This document shows, in pieces, positions 1 to 10,126 of a DNA stretch of 64,000 nt. The position numbers were made by a program, and so were the translations under genes. The notes under the pieces are model-generated. The model was not told the origin of the DNA. It worked only from the letters and a program-made list of their open reading frames with translations, and made no database searches. Positions within the stretch are counted from its first letter, which is position 1. Every line of letters begins with the position of its first letter. Source of the DNA: Cylindrospermum sp. NIES-4074 (GTDB lineage: Bacteria; Cyanobacteriota; Cyanobacteriia; Cyanobacteriales; Nostocaceae); NCBI GenBank assembly GCA_003994795.1, contig AP018272.1, positions 156,014-220,013 of the forward strand. The letters run 5' to 3'.

Positions 1-1011
1 TCCTTACCGCCCATTAAACTTATTCCCCTTGATGATGAAACTGCAAATATTACTGATATACAGCGCAGAGGAATTAAAGGAAAGATAAAAAGCACTTTAC
101 CAACAGACATCAGGTGGGTAAAGGTGCAGGAATTTTTACGCAGTAATAACTTCGCACTCAACAGCCGCAAGTTATATGAACGGGAACTAAAACGGTTTTT
201 AGGTTGGACAGAACTGCATTATCATGAGTTGCGCTCCCGGCATCTGGCACAATACAAAGAATACCTAATGACAGAAGTCTGTATAGAGGGAGATAAACCT
301 CTTTCCAAAAGTAGTATTAATGCGGCGTTGGCGGCAATTAAAAGTTTCTTTAAATGGTTGACTTTCACATATCCAGAGATGATAATTACTAATCCCACTC
401 TGGGAATAAAGCTGGAAAAAGTACCCGTGCCACCAGCACAAAGTTTAACTGAGAAAGAAATGCAACAGGTATGGGCAGCTTTGGAGTGTTTGGGAGAAAC
501 AAAGCAGCGAGATATTGTACTCATTCATATTCTCAATCATGGACTCCGTGCTGGGGAAGTGGTTAATTTAAATGTTGGTTCGTTTGATGGCAAGCTGTTG
601 TTTTTACCTGACACTAAGACCAATGAACCACGTCTAGTTCCTTTACGCAAGGAAAGTCGGGAGGTGGTTGCAAAATATCTGCGCTTTCGTGAGGAGCAGG
701 GTGAGGAATTAACTAGCCTTAGTCCACTGCTAATTTCATATCATAATTCGCACAAAGGGGAGCGTTTAAGTTATCATGGTATCTACTTTGCAGTGGAGAA
801 AATAGGAGAAATTGCCGGAATTGAGAATTTACATCCCCATGCTTTTCGTCATACTTATGCTACTGATTTGTTGTTATTAGGTGTTGACCCTAGCCATGCA
901 CGTAAGTTGACGGGGCATCAAAGTGAGAAGGCTTTTCGGCGGTATACTCTGCGTAGTGAACAAGAAGCTGCTATCTCTGCTTATTATCGTGCTATTGGTG
1001 AAGAAGGATAA
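1..1011 (+). CDS. Tyrosine recombinase/phage-type integrase, 5' end outside window
   Basis: Site-specific recombinase of the XerC/XerD and phage integrase family, which cuts and rejoins DNA through a tyrosine-DNA intermediate. The frame is open from base 1, so the gene starts upstream; a GTG at 124 is only an internal possibility. After an N-terminal SAM-like core-binding part, the catalytic set is visible: Arg in HGLRAGE (codon 547), HPHAFRHT with the second Arg (codon 847), His in LTGHQS (codon 916) and the nucleophilic Tyr in RRYT (codon 943). The catalytic residues are intact, so the enzyme is probably active. It may resolve multimers of this replicon or belong to an integrated element. 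The MITE-like repeat starts ten bases after the stop codon. Confidence 0.9.
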   Translation, partial: SLPPIKLIPLDDETANITDIQRRGIKGKIKSTLPTDIRWVKVQEFLRSNNFALNSRKLYERELKRFLGWTELHYHELRSRHLAQYKEYLMTEVCIEGDKPLSKSSINAALAAIKSFFKWLTFTYPEMIITNPTLGIKLEKVPVPPAQSLTEKEMQQVWAALECLGETKQRDIVLIHILNHGLRAGEVVNLNVGSFDGKLLFLPDTKTNEPRLVPLRKESREVVAKYLRFREEQGEELTSLSPLLISYHNSHKGERLSYHGIYFAVEKIGEIAGIENLHPHAFRHTYATDLLLLGVDPSHARKLTGHQSEKAFRRYTLRSEQEAAISAYYRAIGEEG

Positions 1012-1020
1012 AGGGAAGGG

Positions 1021-1228
1021 TAAGCATTCAGGTATCAGCGGTCAGCGTTCGACTCAAGCGTTGCCGAACGCGAACAGCGTCTCGTAGAGAAGTCAGTCAG
1101 ATAAAACCGAGTTTAAAGGTTTTAAGTTGGGGAAACTGACACCAAAAGCAATTAGTAATTCCCCTGCCAGAATGCTCATAAATTCTTTAAGGAAAGCTGA
1201 TAGCTTGAAGCTAAAAGCTGAATGTTTA
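1021..1228. mobile_element. MITE-like repeat, copy 1
   Basis: A 208-bp non-coding element. It begins TAAGCATTCAG and ends with the near-inverse CTGAATGTTTA, so it has imperfect terminal inverted repeats. It is directly repeated with about 75 extra bases at 12731-13014; the shared core includes 'gttggggaaact' and 'cagaatgctcataaattc'. It holds no reading frame of its own. The remaining bases to 1391 show no gene. Confidence 0.7.
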
Positions 1229-1391
1229 CAGGGTAGCATTAGCAAATTTCTTCCTTTGAGTCTTTTATTGGATTAGTTGAGCAAGACAGAAAGATAACTG
1301 AAGACCTCAAATTATATCGAGTCTCAGAAAAATGAATTGAGTTAGTCAAAATTTTTGTTGGCACATTGAGCAATTAAATACAGGTGTATAA

Positions 1392-1856
1392 ATGCCAAGA
1401 CCACTTAATCCAAAATGTCAGTTATGCTCTAAACTTTCAACAACACAAGCAAAAGTTTTACATGGTTCAGAAGGTGATGGTTGTTGGAATCCTCATGTAT
1501 GTCATAATCGCCGTTCTTTTTACCGTCAGCGTATAAAGCAGGATGCAGATATTGAAACAGTAAATGTGGAACCACCTGCGACATATTTTGCAGTGCTTTA
1601 CTTATATAAGGAATCGGGAGATAAACCGTTACATGCTTTGGGTGCTCAATTATGGCATGGACAAAAACCCATTTGTCGTCTTGAACCAATCCATTGCTTT
1701 GGGTTAACAGCAGGTAAAATTAAAACCTATACTGAGCAGGTGTTGCAAGCTTTTTCTCGGCAATATGAAATTCCGTTGTCTCAATATAAGGAGATGTTCG
1801 AGGTTAGCCCCATCCACTGTCCAGTGCGTCCTTGTCCGTTGCATCCGGAGTTATAA
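1392..1856 (+). CDS. Uncharacterised cysteine-rich protein, possible zinc-binding
   Basis: A 154-residue protein I do not recognise. An N-terminal CQLC pair, then C and H residues (GDGCWNPHVCH), suggest a small zinc-binding knuckle within the first 40 residues, and a C-terminal HCPVRPCPLH may bind a second metal. The middle (FAVLYLYKE...LHALGAQLWHGQ) looks like a compact alpha/beta fold. The gene stops two bases before the ATG of the next gene, so the two are probably co-transcribed and may work together. No signal peptide or membrane segment is seen. Confidence 0.65.
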   Translation: MPRPLNPKCQLCSKLSTTQAKVLHGSEGDGCWNPHVCHNRRSFYRQRIKQDADIETVNVEPPATYFAVLYLYKESGDKPLHALGAQLWHGQKPICRLEPIHCFGLTAGKIKTYTEQVLQAFSRQYEIPLSQYKEMFEVSPIHCPVRPCPLHPEL

Positions 1857-1858
1857 AT

Positions 1859-2575
1859 ATGACTACATATAGACAACTAACTATCTGGGATGTACTTGAT
1901 GAGCTTTCAGAATCTCCACCCACTTCATCATTGAATGCGGTGTGGGAGTGTTTGGATGCAGAACTCTGGGAGTTACCTGTGGAAGCACAATTGTCAACTG
2001 CGGGTATGGCGTTTAATCAAATTGCCCAAATTCTCCGAGAGCGTGCGACTATGCTGTTACAAGATGTGAGGGACAGTCGAAATCCTGACGGGCCTATTGT
2101 CAGCACTGATATGTTTGCCGGGTTGGTGCGAACCACAATGCAGCTGGATTTAGATGATTTGATAGAAGTCGAAGTGCCGCAAATATTTAAGGCACATGGT
2201 ACACATCAATTTTCTCATATTAGCAGTAAGGGTGATTCTGTGGCAGCTCCTGTTGAAAAGGGTCAGGTGTTGGCAATGCTGGAACAAATCACCTGTGTGG
2301 AAGATGTGCATGAATTGGCGGGTGATGAAGATGTGGAAGGATGGCTTAGTGCGATGGCTTCGCCCGCCGTAGGCATCGCTAATTATTTAACACGGACTCC
2401 AGGTGATATTTCTTTAACTACGTTGCAATCTATGTTGCAAATGCCATTAGTGGAGGTGTGGTTGGGATTGTTACTGGGTGGTTTTACTTTAGAACAGCGT
2501 GGCGATTTTTATGAAAGTCAGGATGTATGGATTCTTGCTGGCACGGAAACAGAAAAAAACACAAATTTTTTCTAG
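1859..2575 (+). CDS. Uncharacterised acidic protein, second gene of a pair
   Basis: A 238-residue soluble, acidic protein of unknown function. I start it at the ATG at 1859, two bases after the upstream stop, rather than at an alternative start inside the previous gene. Leu/Asp/Glu-rich helical stretches dominate (LDLDDLIEVEVPQ) and no catalytic motif is visible. At 2351-2380 a small HIP1-type dispersed repeat is inserted in frame and encodes MASPAVGIA, so part of the protein is recent repeat-derived sequence. The tight coupling to the cysteine-rich gene suggests a two-protein unit. Confidence 0.65.
   Translation: MTTYRQLTIWDVLDELSESPPTSSLNAVWECLDAELWELPVEAQLSTAGMAFNQIAQILRERATMLLQDVRDSRNPDGPIVSTDMFAGLVRTTMQLDLDDLIEVEVPQIFKAHGTHQFSHISSKGDSVAAPVEKGQVLAMLEQITCVEDVHELAGDEDVEGWLSAMASPAVGIANYLTRTPGDISLTTLQSMLQMPLVEVWLGLLLGGFTLEQRGDFYESQDVWILAGTETEKNTNFF
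2351..2380. repeat. Small dispersed palindromic repeat inside a CDS
   Basis: The segment runs from GCGATGGC to GCATCGCT with a G+C-rich palindromic middle. It has the same architecture as the repeats at 6268, 29830, 40755, 42014 and 43353, and here it keeps the reading frame. Confidence 0.6.
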
Positions 2576-2649
2576 TTACGACCTCCTGCCCGCCCTAAAT
2601 TGTCTATACTTAAGTGCATAAGATGGTGTAGACATGGTGATTTCTTCTA

Positions 2650-3018
2650 GTGGCGCTTCCCTTACCGAGACTAGCAGATACTTTACCAGACTATGAACGT
2701 TATAATCTCAGTGATCAATTGCGCCGAGCGTCCTGTAGTGTATTACTAAATATAGCGGAAGGCTATGGGCGCTATCACTATCTAGACCGCTTGCGTTTTA
2801 TGTATATTGCTCGTGGGTCTTTAGCCGAAACTAAAAGTGCTTTCATTATCGCTGAAAAGATTGGATTCTGCACAACAGAACAATTAGCTTGGGTAAGTCA
2901 AATTGAAGCACAGATTGAAAAGGGTCTTAATGGCTACTGTCGCTTTATTCGTTCTCAACAACAAGGTGGAGAAGAATATGGAAAACACTATATTCGAGAA
3001 CCAGTAACTAAAGAATAG
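2650..3018 (+). CDS. Four-helix bundle protein (S23-like), N-terminally short
   Basis: The protein belongs to the four-helix bundle family found in intervening sequences and many bacterial genomes, whose molecular role is not settled. The diagnostic core is present: [13 protein letters not shown], then NIAEGYGRY, then [11 protein letters not shown]. The family normally starts with a helix of about 25 residues (a DLxVWQKA-like stretch) before ERYxL. Here the frame opens only at a GTG (2650) after an in-frame TGA at 2638, so helix 1 seems lost or altered and the gene may be a 5'-truncated remnant. The 3' end runs directly into a heptamer tandem repeat. Confidence 0.7.
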   Translation: MALPLPRLADTLPDYERYNLSDQLRRASCSVLLNIAEGYGRYHYLDRLRFMYIARGSLAETKSAFIIAEKIGFCTTEQLAWVSQIEAQIEKGLNGYCRFIRSQQQGGEEYGKHYIREPVTKE

Positions 3019-3023
3019 TTATT

Positions 3024-3197
3024 CCCCAATCCCCAATCCCCAATCCCCAATCCCCAGTCCCCAGTCCCCAGTCCCCAATCCCCAATCCCCAATCCCCAAT
3101 CCCCAATCCCCAATCCCCAGTCCCCAGTCCCCAGTCCCCAGTCCCCAGTCCCAAGTCCCCAATCCCCAATCCCCAGTCCCCAGTCCCCAGTCCCCAG
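3024..3197. repeat. Heptanucleotide tandem repeat (STRR, CCCCARY type)
   Basis: About 25 tandem copies of the 7-mer CCCCAAT or CCCCAGT fill 174 bases without interruption. Short tandemly repeated repetitive sequences of this kind are known from heterocystous cyanobacteria. The block ends on the base before the ATG of the next gene, so it occupies that gene's whole leader and the place of its ribosome-binding site. Confidence 0.95.
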
Positions 3198-4238
3198 ATG
3201 ATTTCAGACCCAATTATTTCAACATTAGAAAAAATTATTTCTCTACATGATGGCATAGCAGAACCAGCTAGTGAACACACTTTGAATGTTTTGCTCAGTG
3301 AAAATTTAGCCTCGCTGCTTTCTCTACCAGAGGATGTTAGATTTACGACGAAAGCCGATATACCCCAAAGTGTTTTTGTCACTTATCATTCAGACGTATT
3401 AAATAAATTATCTGATTTATTATCTACTACAGGGCAGGTTAGTGCATTAGGTATTAAATATGATGGCTATCTAAAAAACACGGGTTTTGATAAGCTCCTC
3501 ACAGAAAGATTTGTGGCTCAAAATGGTTTAATTAAATTTGTTGAAGCCAAACCCAAAATCACACGTTATATTTGGTGTAATGTGGCTTATACAGCGAATG
3601 CAGAAGAAAAAAGAATTGGTTTAGTTTCATTTATTATCAATGAACTAACAGGAGTCACACCAGTAGAGATTGGTGATGCTTTATTCTGGGAAGCTGATAG
3701 AATTGCAGTAGATGAGCAAGATTTAGGATTATCGCTACCAATTGCTGATTTGTTAAATTTAATTGAAAAACAAAGCGAACAATTAATTAGTAAAACATTG
3801 GATAATTGGCAAGCTAAATTAATTAGAGCGAGGGTTAGAGATGAAAAACGACTCAAGGATTATTATAACACGATCAGTGAAGAGATTCGTAGAAAAATGG
3901 AATCTAAAGGTTTGATAGATGCAGATAAAGATAAGGAATTAGGAAGGATTGAAGCAACAAATAAAGAGTTAGAGAGGAAACTGTTGGATGTTCAAGAGCG
4001 TTATGCAATGAGTGTAGAGGCTTGGTTGCACAGCGCCATGATTATACATTTACCTACGGTACATATTCAATTCTCTTTGCAAAGAAAGAAAGCGAAACGG
4101 ATAGTCACAGCAGTTTGGAATCCGTTTACGAAAATAATTGAGCCATTGCGTTGTGAAGTTTCTGGTGAACCTGTTTATGATTTTTATTTGGATGATGTAG
4201 ATGCCAAAATTATCTCACCGACCGTTTGGAAAAAATGA
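3198..4238 (+). CDS. Uncharacterised coiled-coil protein
   Basis: A 346-residue protein of unknown function. Residues of roughly 185-270 ([14 protein letters not shown] to [15 protein letters not shown]) form a charged helical coiled coil. The C-terminal part ([17 protein letters not shown]) looks like a small folded domain. No enzyme signature or signal peptide is visible. The start is the ATG directly abutting the heptamer tandem repeat, with no Shine-Dalgarno sequence, so translation may be weak or leaderless, or copy number may tune it. It lies 250 bases upstream of another large unknown gene in the same direction. Confidence 0.65.
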   Translation: MISDPIISTLEKIISLHDGIAEPASEHTLNVLLSENLASLLSLPEDVRFTTKADIPQSVFVTYHSDVLNKLSDLLSTTGQVSALGIKYDGYLKNTGFDKLLTERFVAQNGLIKFVEAKPKITRYIWCNVAYTANAEEKRIGLVSFIINELTGVTPVEIGDALFWEADRIAVDEQDLGLSLPIADLLNLIEKQSEQLISKTLDNWQAKLIRARVRDEKRLKDYYNTISEEIRRKMESKGLIDADKDKELGRIEATNKELERKLLDVQERYAMSVEAWLHSAMIIHLPTVHIQFSLQRKKAKRIVTAVWNPFTKIIEPLRCEVSGEPVYDFYLDDVDAKIISPTVWKK

Positions 4239-4494
4239 ATTGTCTGTTAAATCTAAACCAAAGGCGCAATTTTTTCTAACATTAAAGTCAATCGACATAT
4301 AGGACTCCTATATGATTTTTGAAAAAAACTTAGTACACATCTACGTACCTTCTTCCCTTCTTCCCTGTTAAGAGTTCCCTACCTCTATGAGTAAGTTCAC
4401 AAATCAAATAGAATTGCTATATTATTTATTGAATGAGTAATTGCCTATTTGTATTATCAAAAATATCATTAAACGTTAATTAAAGAGGTTAGTT

Positions 4495-5631
4495 ATGAGT
4501 GAATACCAGTATTATGAATTTCAAGCTTTAGATAGAATCTTAACAAAAACTGAGCAGAGTTACGTTGAGAGTCTTTCTAGTAGAGTCGAATTATCACCAA
4601 CGAAGGCAGTTTTTACTTATAGTTACGGTGACTTTCGTGGACACCCCCAAGATTTATTAGAAAAGTGTTTTGATGTCATGTTGTACATGGCTAACTGGGG
4701 AAGTAGACAGCTTTTATTTCGGTTTCCGAAGAAACTGGTAGATACTGCTCTAATTAAGCAATATTGTGTAGATGATTGTATTTCTACTTCTACTACTCCA
4801 AACTATCTAATTCTTAACATCAATATCGATGATGAAGAATATCGAGATTGGATAGAAGGTGAGGGTTGGCTGTCTAATTTAGCATTACTGAGAGATGAAT
4901 TATTGCAAGGTGATTTCCGGGTTTTATATTTGGCTTGGTTGAAAGCTAAGACCAGAGTATCCGATGAGTATGAAGTATCTGAAGATGAGGAAGATGTGCT
5001 AGAACCATCTGTACCTGCCAATCTGCAAAAGTTGTCGGACTCTCTCCAAAGTTTTGTTGAGTTTTTTAAGATTGATAATGATTTAATTGCAGTAGCAGCA
5101 AAAGCTAGTAATTCTTCTACACAGGAAGAATTTGAATCTTTAGAAGAATTAATTCCAACTTTACCAGAAGCAGAACGTAACGAGTTTTTAGTTAAAGTCC
5201 TCAGGGGTGAACCATTAATTGGAGTTCAATTAGCAAAAAGATTGAAAGAATTATCTAATAGTCAAATCGCTTTAGTTCAAGGTAACAGTAACAGGAGAGC
5301 GCTCTCCCAACTACTGGCTAGTGCAAAAGATTATACTAAACTTCGCCAAGAGCAAGAGCTTGAAGGAGCAAAACAGGCAAGAATTCGTCAATTATCCGCA
5401 CTAGCTCCCAAAGAAGCCAAATTATGGGAGGAGGTTTTTAGATTGATTGCTCTCAAGCAATCCAAACCTTATGATGAAGCAGTCGCTCATTTGATAAATT
5501 TACGCGATTTAGCAGAACATCAAAGCCAGTTAGAGAAGTTTAAGTTACGCATTCAGCAAATGCAAACAGATTACAGCAATCGTCCTGGTTTACTCTCACG
5601 TTTGCAAAAGGTAGGGTTGTTAACACTTTAA
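4495..5631 (+). CDS. Uncharacterised protein with long helical C-terminus
   Basis: A 378-residue cytosolic protein without a recognised catalytic motif. The N-terminal 150 residues are mixed alpha/beta (YYEFQALDRILTKTEQSYV, GDFRGHPQDLL). An acidic linker (SEDEEDVLEP) follows, and the C-terminal half is almost wholly helical with coiled-coil character (KLRQEQELEGAKQARIRQL). The layout of a small N-terminal domain followed by long helices resembles accessory factors found beside SWIM-type zinc-finger proteins, but that is only an impression. AAAGAGG lies shortly upstream of the ATG. Confidence 0.6.
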   Translation: MSEYQYYEFQALDRILTKTEQSYVESLSSRVELSPTKAVFTYSYGDFRGHPQDLLEKCFDVMLYMANWGSRQLLFRFPKKLVDTALIKQYCVDDCISTSTTPNYLILNINIDDEEYRDWIEGEGWLSNLALLRDELLQGDFRVLYLAWLKAKTRVSDEYEVSEDEEDVLEPSVPANLQKLSDSLQSFVEFFKIDNDLIAVAAKASNSSTQEEFESLEELIPTLPEAERNEFLVKVLRGEPLIGVQLAKRLKELSNSQIALVQGNSNRRALSQLLASAKDYTKLRQEQELEGAKQARIRQLSALAPKEAKLWEEVFRLIALKQSKPYDEAVAHLINLRDLAEHQSQLEKFKLRIQQMQTDYSNRPGLLSRLQKVGLLTL

Positions 5632-5761
5632 TTAACGTTGCTGAAAGCAAGTATGAATTTAATGCTGTATTTGATATTTTCTTTGCCGATGTCCAGGAGT
5701 ATTTTAATTAGCTTGCTACAACCGTTTAGCAAAGTTTTAGCTATTTATATTTATACATATA

Positions 5762-6768
<1,007 letters not shown>

Positions 6769-6797
6769 CTTTTTTCCACGAGATACCCCATCCCATT

Positions 6798-8054
6798 CTA
6801 GTTGTTTTTTCGCATCAAGCTGTTTAAGGTGGAAGCTGTTTCTTCTGGTTTCCCAGACCCAGGAAAAACTAAAACACTCTTGATGGCAGGGTTATCTACT
6901 AATTCTTTTAAACGATGAAATTGTCGCTCACTAATGGCAACTCCCGCATAATTTTTGGCGTAATTTAGTTCCTCTTGGAAATTAGCATCGTTATAAGCTT
7001 GAATAAACACTCTATCGATATTCCATTTTTGCCAATCAGCTGCAAAATATCGTTTAGCCCAATAAGGATTATGATGACAAATATCAAAACTAACTGAAGA
7101 GTTAGCTTGTTTCATTCCTGTTATCATTTGCTGCAAAAAAGTAGTTAACTTAGCGGTACGATCTACTTTTCCTGGTAATTCAGCATAATAGCCTAGATAA
7201 TCATCCCATTGCACAGCATCAATTTTTGGATACTTTTGGACAAATTCTACTAAGATATTTTTAAAGAAATTAGCAACTTCAGGAATCTCTACATCCAGGA
7301 CATAATGCTCGATACCAGGATATGTTTTATCCACGCCGGGAACAATCCATTTTCGAGAAATTGCTAAATCAAAAATCGGGCTATTTTTATCTATTTTAAT
7401 ACCTTTCTCAAAATAAGCGTGGACTTGCATTCCCTGTTTATGCGCCTCATCAATTAGCCAATCTAGCCATTGCTCTTGAAACAGGTTTGGACAACTTTTA
7501 TAACCTAATGTTTGCTGCATAACCTTGCTATTGTACATCGTGCAACCGTTACCCCAAACACCATGAATAATTGTATTAAATCCTTGAGAGTGATAGTAAC
7601 GAACTCTTTGACGAATTGTTTGTTCGTCGGCATTATTAGTGATTTGGTAGCGACTTAAATAAATTCCTCTAATTACTTTTTTCTCCCAAGGGGTTTGAGG
7701 TAATGGTGTTTTCTGAGATAATGGCGTTGTTTGAGGTAATGGCTTTTTTTGAGGTAATGGCTTTTTTTGAGGTAATGGTGTTGTTTGAGGTAATGGCGTT
7801 GTTTTAATTGAGGTTTGTTTATGATTAGGAGCGATATTGCCAGTGCTTGATAAAGAAGGAGTAGGGGAAGAAGCAATCGGCGTAGGATTCAAAATAGGAA
7901 TAGTAATTTGTTGCAATTGAGGTAAAAATTTGCTAATGTCTAAATTTCCTTTCTGGCTGAACCACCAATAACCACCTCCTAAAATAGCTATGATTATAGA
8001 GAACGGAATATTGGTGCATCCACATCCATTTGGCTCTTTCTTTTGGGGCGACAT
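6798..8054 (-). CDS. GHL10-type glycoside hydrolase-like membrane-anchored protein
   Basis: A 418-residue protein with a hydrophobic segment at about residues 17-32 ([15 protein letters not shown]), so it is probably anchored with its catalytic part outside the cytoplasm. A Pro/Thr/Lys-rich linker with repeats of TPLPQ and KPLPQ (about residues 85-125) follows. The C-terminal 290 residues resemble the glycosyl-hydrolase-like GHL10/YngK family TIM barrel: [46 protein letters not shown] and RVFIQAYND. Members act, or are thought to act, on cell-envelope polysaccharide. The linker repeats come from tandem DNA repeats at 7690-7805, so their number may vary. Confidence 0.8.
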   Translation of the reverse strand: MSPQKKEPNGCGCTNIPFSIIIAILGGGYWWFSQKGNLDISKFLPQLQQITIPILNPTPIASSPTPSLSSTGNIAPNHKQTSIKTTPLPQTTPLPQKKPLPQKKPLPQTTPLSQKTPLPQTPWEKKVIRGIYLSRYQITNNADEQTIRQRVRYYHSQGFNTIIHGVWGNGCTMYNSKVMQQTLGYKSCPNLFQEQWLDWLIDEAHKQGMQVHAYFEKGIKIDKNSPIFDLAISRKWIVPGVDKTYPGIEHYVLDVEIPEVANFFKNILVEFVQKYPKIDAVQWDDYLGYYAELPGKVDRTAKLTTFLQQMITGMKQANSSVSFDICHHNPYWAKRYFAADWQKWNIDRVFIQAYNDANFQEELNYAKNYAGVAISERQFHRLKELVDNPAIKSVLVFPGSGKPEETASTLNSLMRKNN

Positions 8055-8193
8055 AGTAATATAATGATTGGCTGGTAATCTTGCTCTAGACTAGAGGCAA
8101 GAGGAATCTAGAAGATTAAAGTGTACCGAGTTTTTGAAATGTAAAGCGCTCTTTTCACCAACAAAAATCCAATGGGGATTCTATATTTGTTGG

Positions 8194-8577
8194 TTATAGC
8201 TCAAAAATTTCTGGTCTTTCAATAATGAACCATTCATGATACAAAATTGCTAAAAAGAAGTTTTCATTTCTCAGGCGGTCACAAACTGCCATAAAGCCAG
8301 AAAAGAAGGGGTCATTATCATAGGTAGTATCAGCTAAAAATAGCGTTAGCGATTTTCTACCTTCACTCCAAATGGCACGGATTATAGAAATATTGGGGTG
8401 ATGAGATTTATCGACAGGCAATAATACTGAATACCCATCAATCTCCATAAATTCCGGTTCCTCATATTTCAAAACAGATTCCCAATCTTCTGGACCTTCA
8501 TGTTTTTCAATAATTCTATCCCACCTCACTAGTTTAATTTTTTCTAGAGTTTCTGGTGATAAATCTGATGATTTCAT
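8194..8577 (-). CDS. Uncharacterised 127-residue protein
   Basis: A small soluble protein of mixed alpha/beta composition that I cannot place in a family. It contains EIDGYSVLLPVDKSHH, LTLFLADTTYDNDPFFSGF and AILYHEWFIIERPEIF. The aromatic, acidic pattern resembles immunity-type or SMI1-like small proteins, but no defining motif supports that. The short direct repeat 'gataatttcatatctttacc' lies upstream near 8570-8635. There is no partner gene in an operon. Confidence 0.5.
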   Translation of the reverse strand: MKSSDLSPETLEKIKLVRWDRIIEKHEGPEDWESVLKYEEPEFMEIDGYSVLLPVDKSHHPNISIIRAIWSEGRKSLTLFLADTTYDNDPFFSGFMAVCDRLRNENFFLAILYHEWFIIERPEIFEL

Positions 8578-8683
8578 ATCTTTGGTGAAATCAATATTTG
8601 AGAGTGCCCTGATAATTTCATATCTTTTACCAAATCGATATTTGAGAGTGCCTACTGTTAGGCATTAGCTGACAGATGAATGG

Positions 8684-9673
8684 TTAAGTTTCGTCCAAAG
8701 AAAACACATAAGCAATACTACTTTCCCAATTTACTGTTTGATTGAGCAAATACTTGCTGAATATCTCCTTTATAGCTGTTAATTCCTGTGGTTGCAGAGT
8801 AAGAGCCAGACGGTCTAGATAACTTGGTCGCTTTGCTCCCGTAGTAAACAAACGATTGAGAAAAGCCGATGTAATGTGCATTTGGGTCGAACTCTGCTCC
8901 AAAACTACTTCCACTATTAAACCTGCCGCTTCAAAAGCCATTCGCAAATCCTCAGCGTCCCAATTCAGCATTGGGTCTGATGAATCAGTATACATAGCTT
9001 CCTCCGCCGTCACTAGGCGATCGCACAACTTGGCATCAAGCTTTTGTCGGTCTAGCAAACGGTAAAGCCTTTGTGTATGGCGTGGTACAGTCTCTGCAAG
9101 TACAAGTCTTCCTGACTGGGGTAATAATTGAGCTAAAACTTGGGCAGCAGCCATTTTATCAGGCTCATTTAATAGCGCATTCCGACCAATAATACAGTCA
9201 AATTGCACACCTGGCGCTTGGGACGCTAACACAACAGGTAACTCAGTTATCTTTGCATTTACCACCATTGGTCGTCTCAACTCAGAGAGCGCCGCAGCTT
9301 GTTCCACTAAAGCTTGGGCATCGCTTTCGCTATGAACACAGGCACAAACGCCGCCTTCCGGAGCATGACGAACTGCTTCCCAGGTCAATAAACCACTGCC
9401 TGCATTGATATCTAACACGACATGATGGCGCTGTAATTGGGCTAAAGTGAAAATCCGCTCTCGTACCTCTGCCAACTGTGTACTAACCTGAGAAAGTGCG
9501 CGTTGCAACCAACGCTCAGATGCTCGGTCAGTAGCTCCATAGGTCAGCACTTCTACAGGGAAAACGCCTACACCTTCTAATAAAGCAGCCAGTTGAGCTT
9601 CCCGACGACGTGCCACCTGCATATTAATTTCACCCTCAAAACCTTGGGTTGAGGGTTGGAAGCTAGTTAGCAT
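8684..9673 (-). CDS. SAM-dependent methyltransferase, like the C-terminal domain of cyanobacterial RarA fusions
   Basis: A 329-residue protein with a Rossmann methyltransferase core: HVVLDINAGSGLLTWEA is the SAM-binding motif I (about residues 103-119), followed by CIIGRNALL and SGRLVLAETVPR. In many cyanobacteria a very similar domain, including the leading VARRREAQLAALLEG and DRASERWLQRALSQV, is fused behind the clamp-loader-like AAA ATPase RarA/MgsA. Here the ATPase half is absent and the gene has its own strong Shine-Dalgarno (TTGGAGG, four bases before ATG 9673), so it looks like a working stand-alone domain rather than debris. Its substrate is unknown. Confidence 0.7.
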   Translation of the reverse strand: MLTSFQPSTQGFEGEINMQVARRREAQLAALLEGVGVFPVEVLTYGATDRASERWLQRALSQVSTQLAEVRERIFTLAQLQRHHVVLDINAGSGLLTWEAVRHAPEGGVCACVHSESDAQALVEQAAALSELRRPMVVNAKITELPVVLASQAPGVQFDCIIGRNALLNEPDKMAAAQVLAQLLPQSGRLVLAETVPRHTQRLYRLLDRQKLDAKLCDRLVTAEEAMYTDSSDPMLNWDAEDLRMAFEAAGLIVEVVLEQSSTQMHITSAFLNRLFTTGAKRPSYLDRLALTLQPQELTAIKEIFSKYLLNQTVNWESSIAYVFSLDET

Positions 9674-9776
9674 TTTCCTCCAAGTTCTCAGAATGCTTCT
9701 TTGCCAGGAAAAATATTGAATTTCTGACTACAGCCTACACCTTATCTAATAAATAATTCCTGTGCCTAAGTTGTAA

Positions 9777-9995
9777 TTAACTTACTTGGGTAGTTTTTCT
9801 AGCAACCAAATATTGCTCGACCGCTTCGCGAATCAAATCGGGTATTGTGCATTTTTCCTGCTCGGCCAAGTTTTTGAGATGCTGCTTCATTTGCGGATGC
9901 ATCAGCACCTTCACCTGTTCTGAGAGCGGCTCATCTCTGCCATAGTCAAAGCGATACTTGGTTCCAAAATCGGGATTGCCACCAGGTCTCGCCAT
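9777..9995 (-). CDS. Ribbon-helix-helix (CopG-like) DNA-binding protein
   Basis: A 72-residue protein of the ribbon-helix-helix type. EQVKVLMHPQMKQHLKNLAE followed by CTIPDLIREAVEQYL gives the expected strand-helix-helix pattern, and the basic N-terminus starts MARPGGNPDFG. I place the start at ATG 9995 rather than a GTG nine bases upstream. It is divergent from the gene at 10127 with a 131-base gap, the usual arrangement for a small regulator that binds the shared promoter region. It could be the regulator or antitoxin-like partner of that gene. Confidence 0.7.
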   Translation of the reverse strand: MARPGGNPDFGTKYRFDYGRDEPLSEQVKVLMHPQMKQHLKNLAEQEKCTIPDLIREAVEQYLVARKTTQVS

Positions 9996-10126
9996 TAGTT
10001 TCACACTTGTAACGACTATCTAATTATATCGCAACTGGCATCACGCAAATATTTCTGAATCTGAAACCTTAATTGCGTGGTACTACGTTATAATTGCGAA
10101 TGTATCTGACCAGGAGCGCAAGTGAG

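Noticed and set aside
3008..3382. Minus-strand frame rich in [11 protein letters not shown]
   Set aside because: It is the translation of the heptanucleotide tandem repeat and overlaps the better supported plus-strand genes.
7690..7805. Tandem repeat considered as a CRISPR or regulatory array
   Set aside because: It is an in-frame coding repeat (TPLPQ and KPLPQ) in the linker of the GHL10-like protein.
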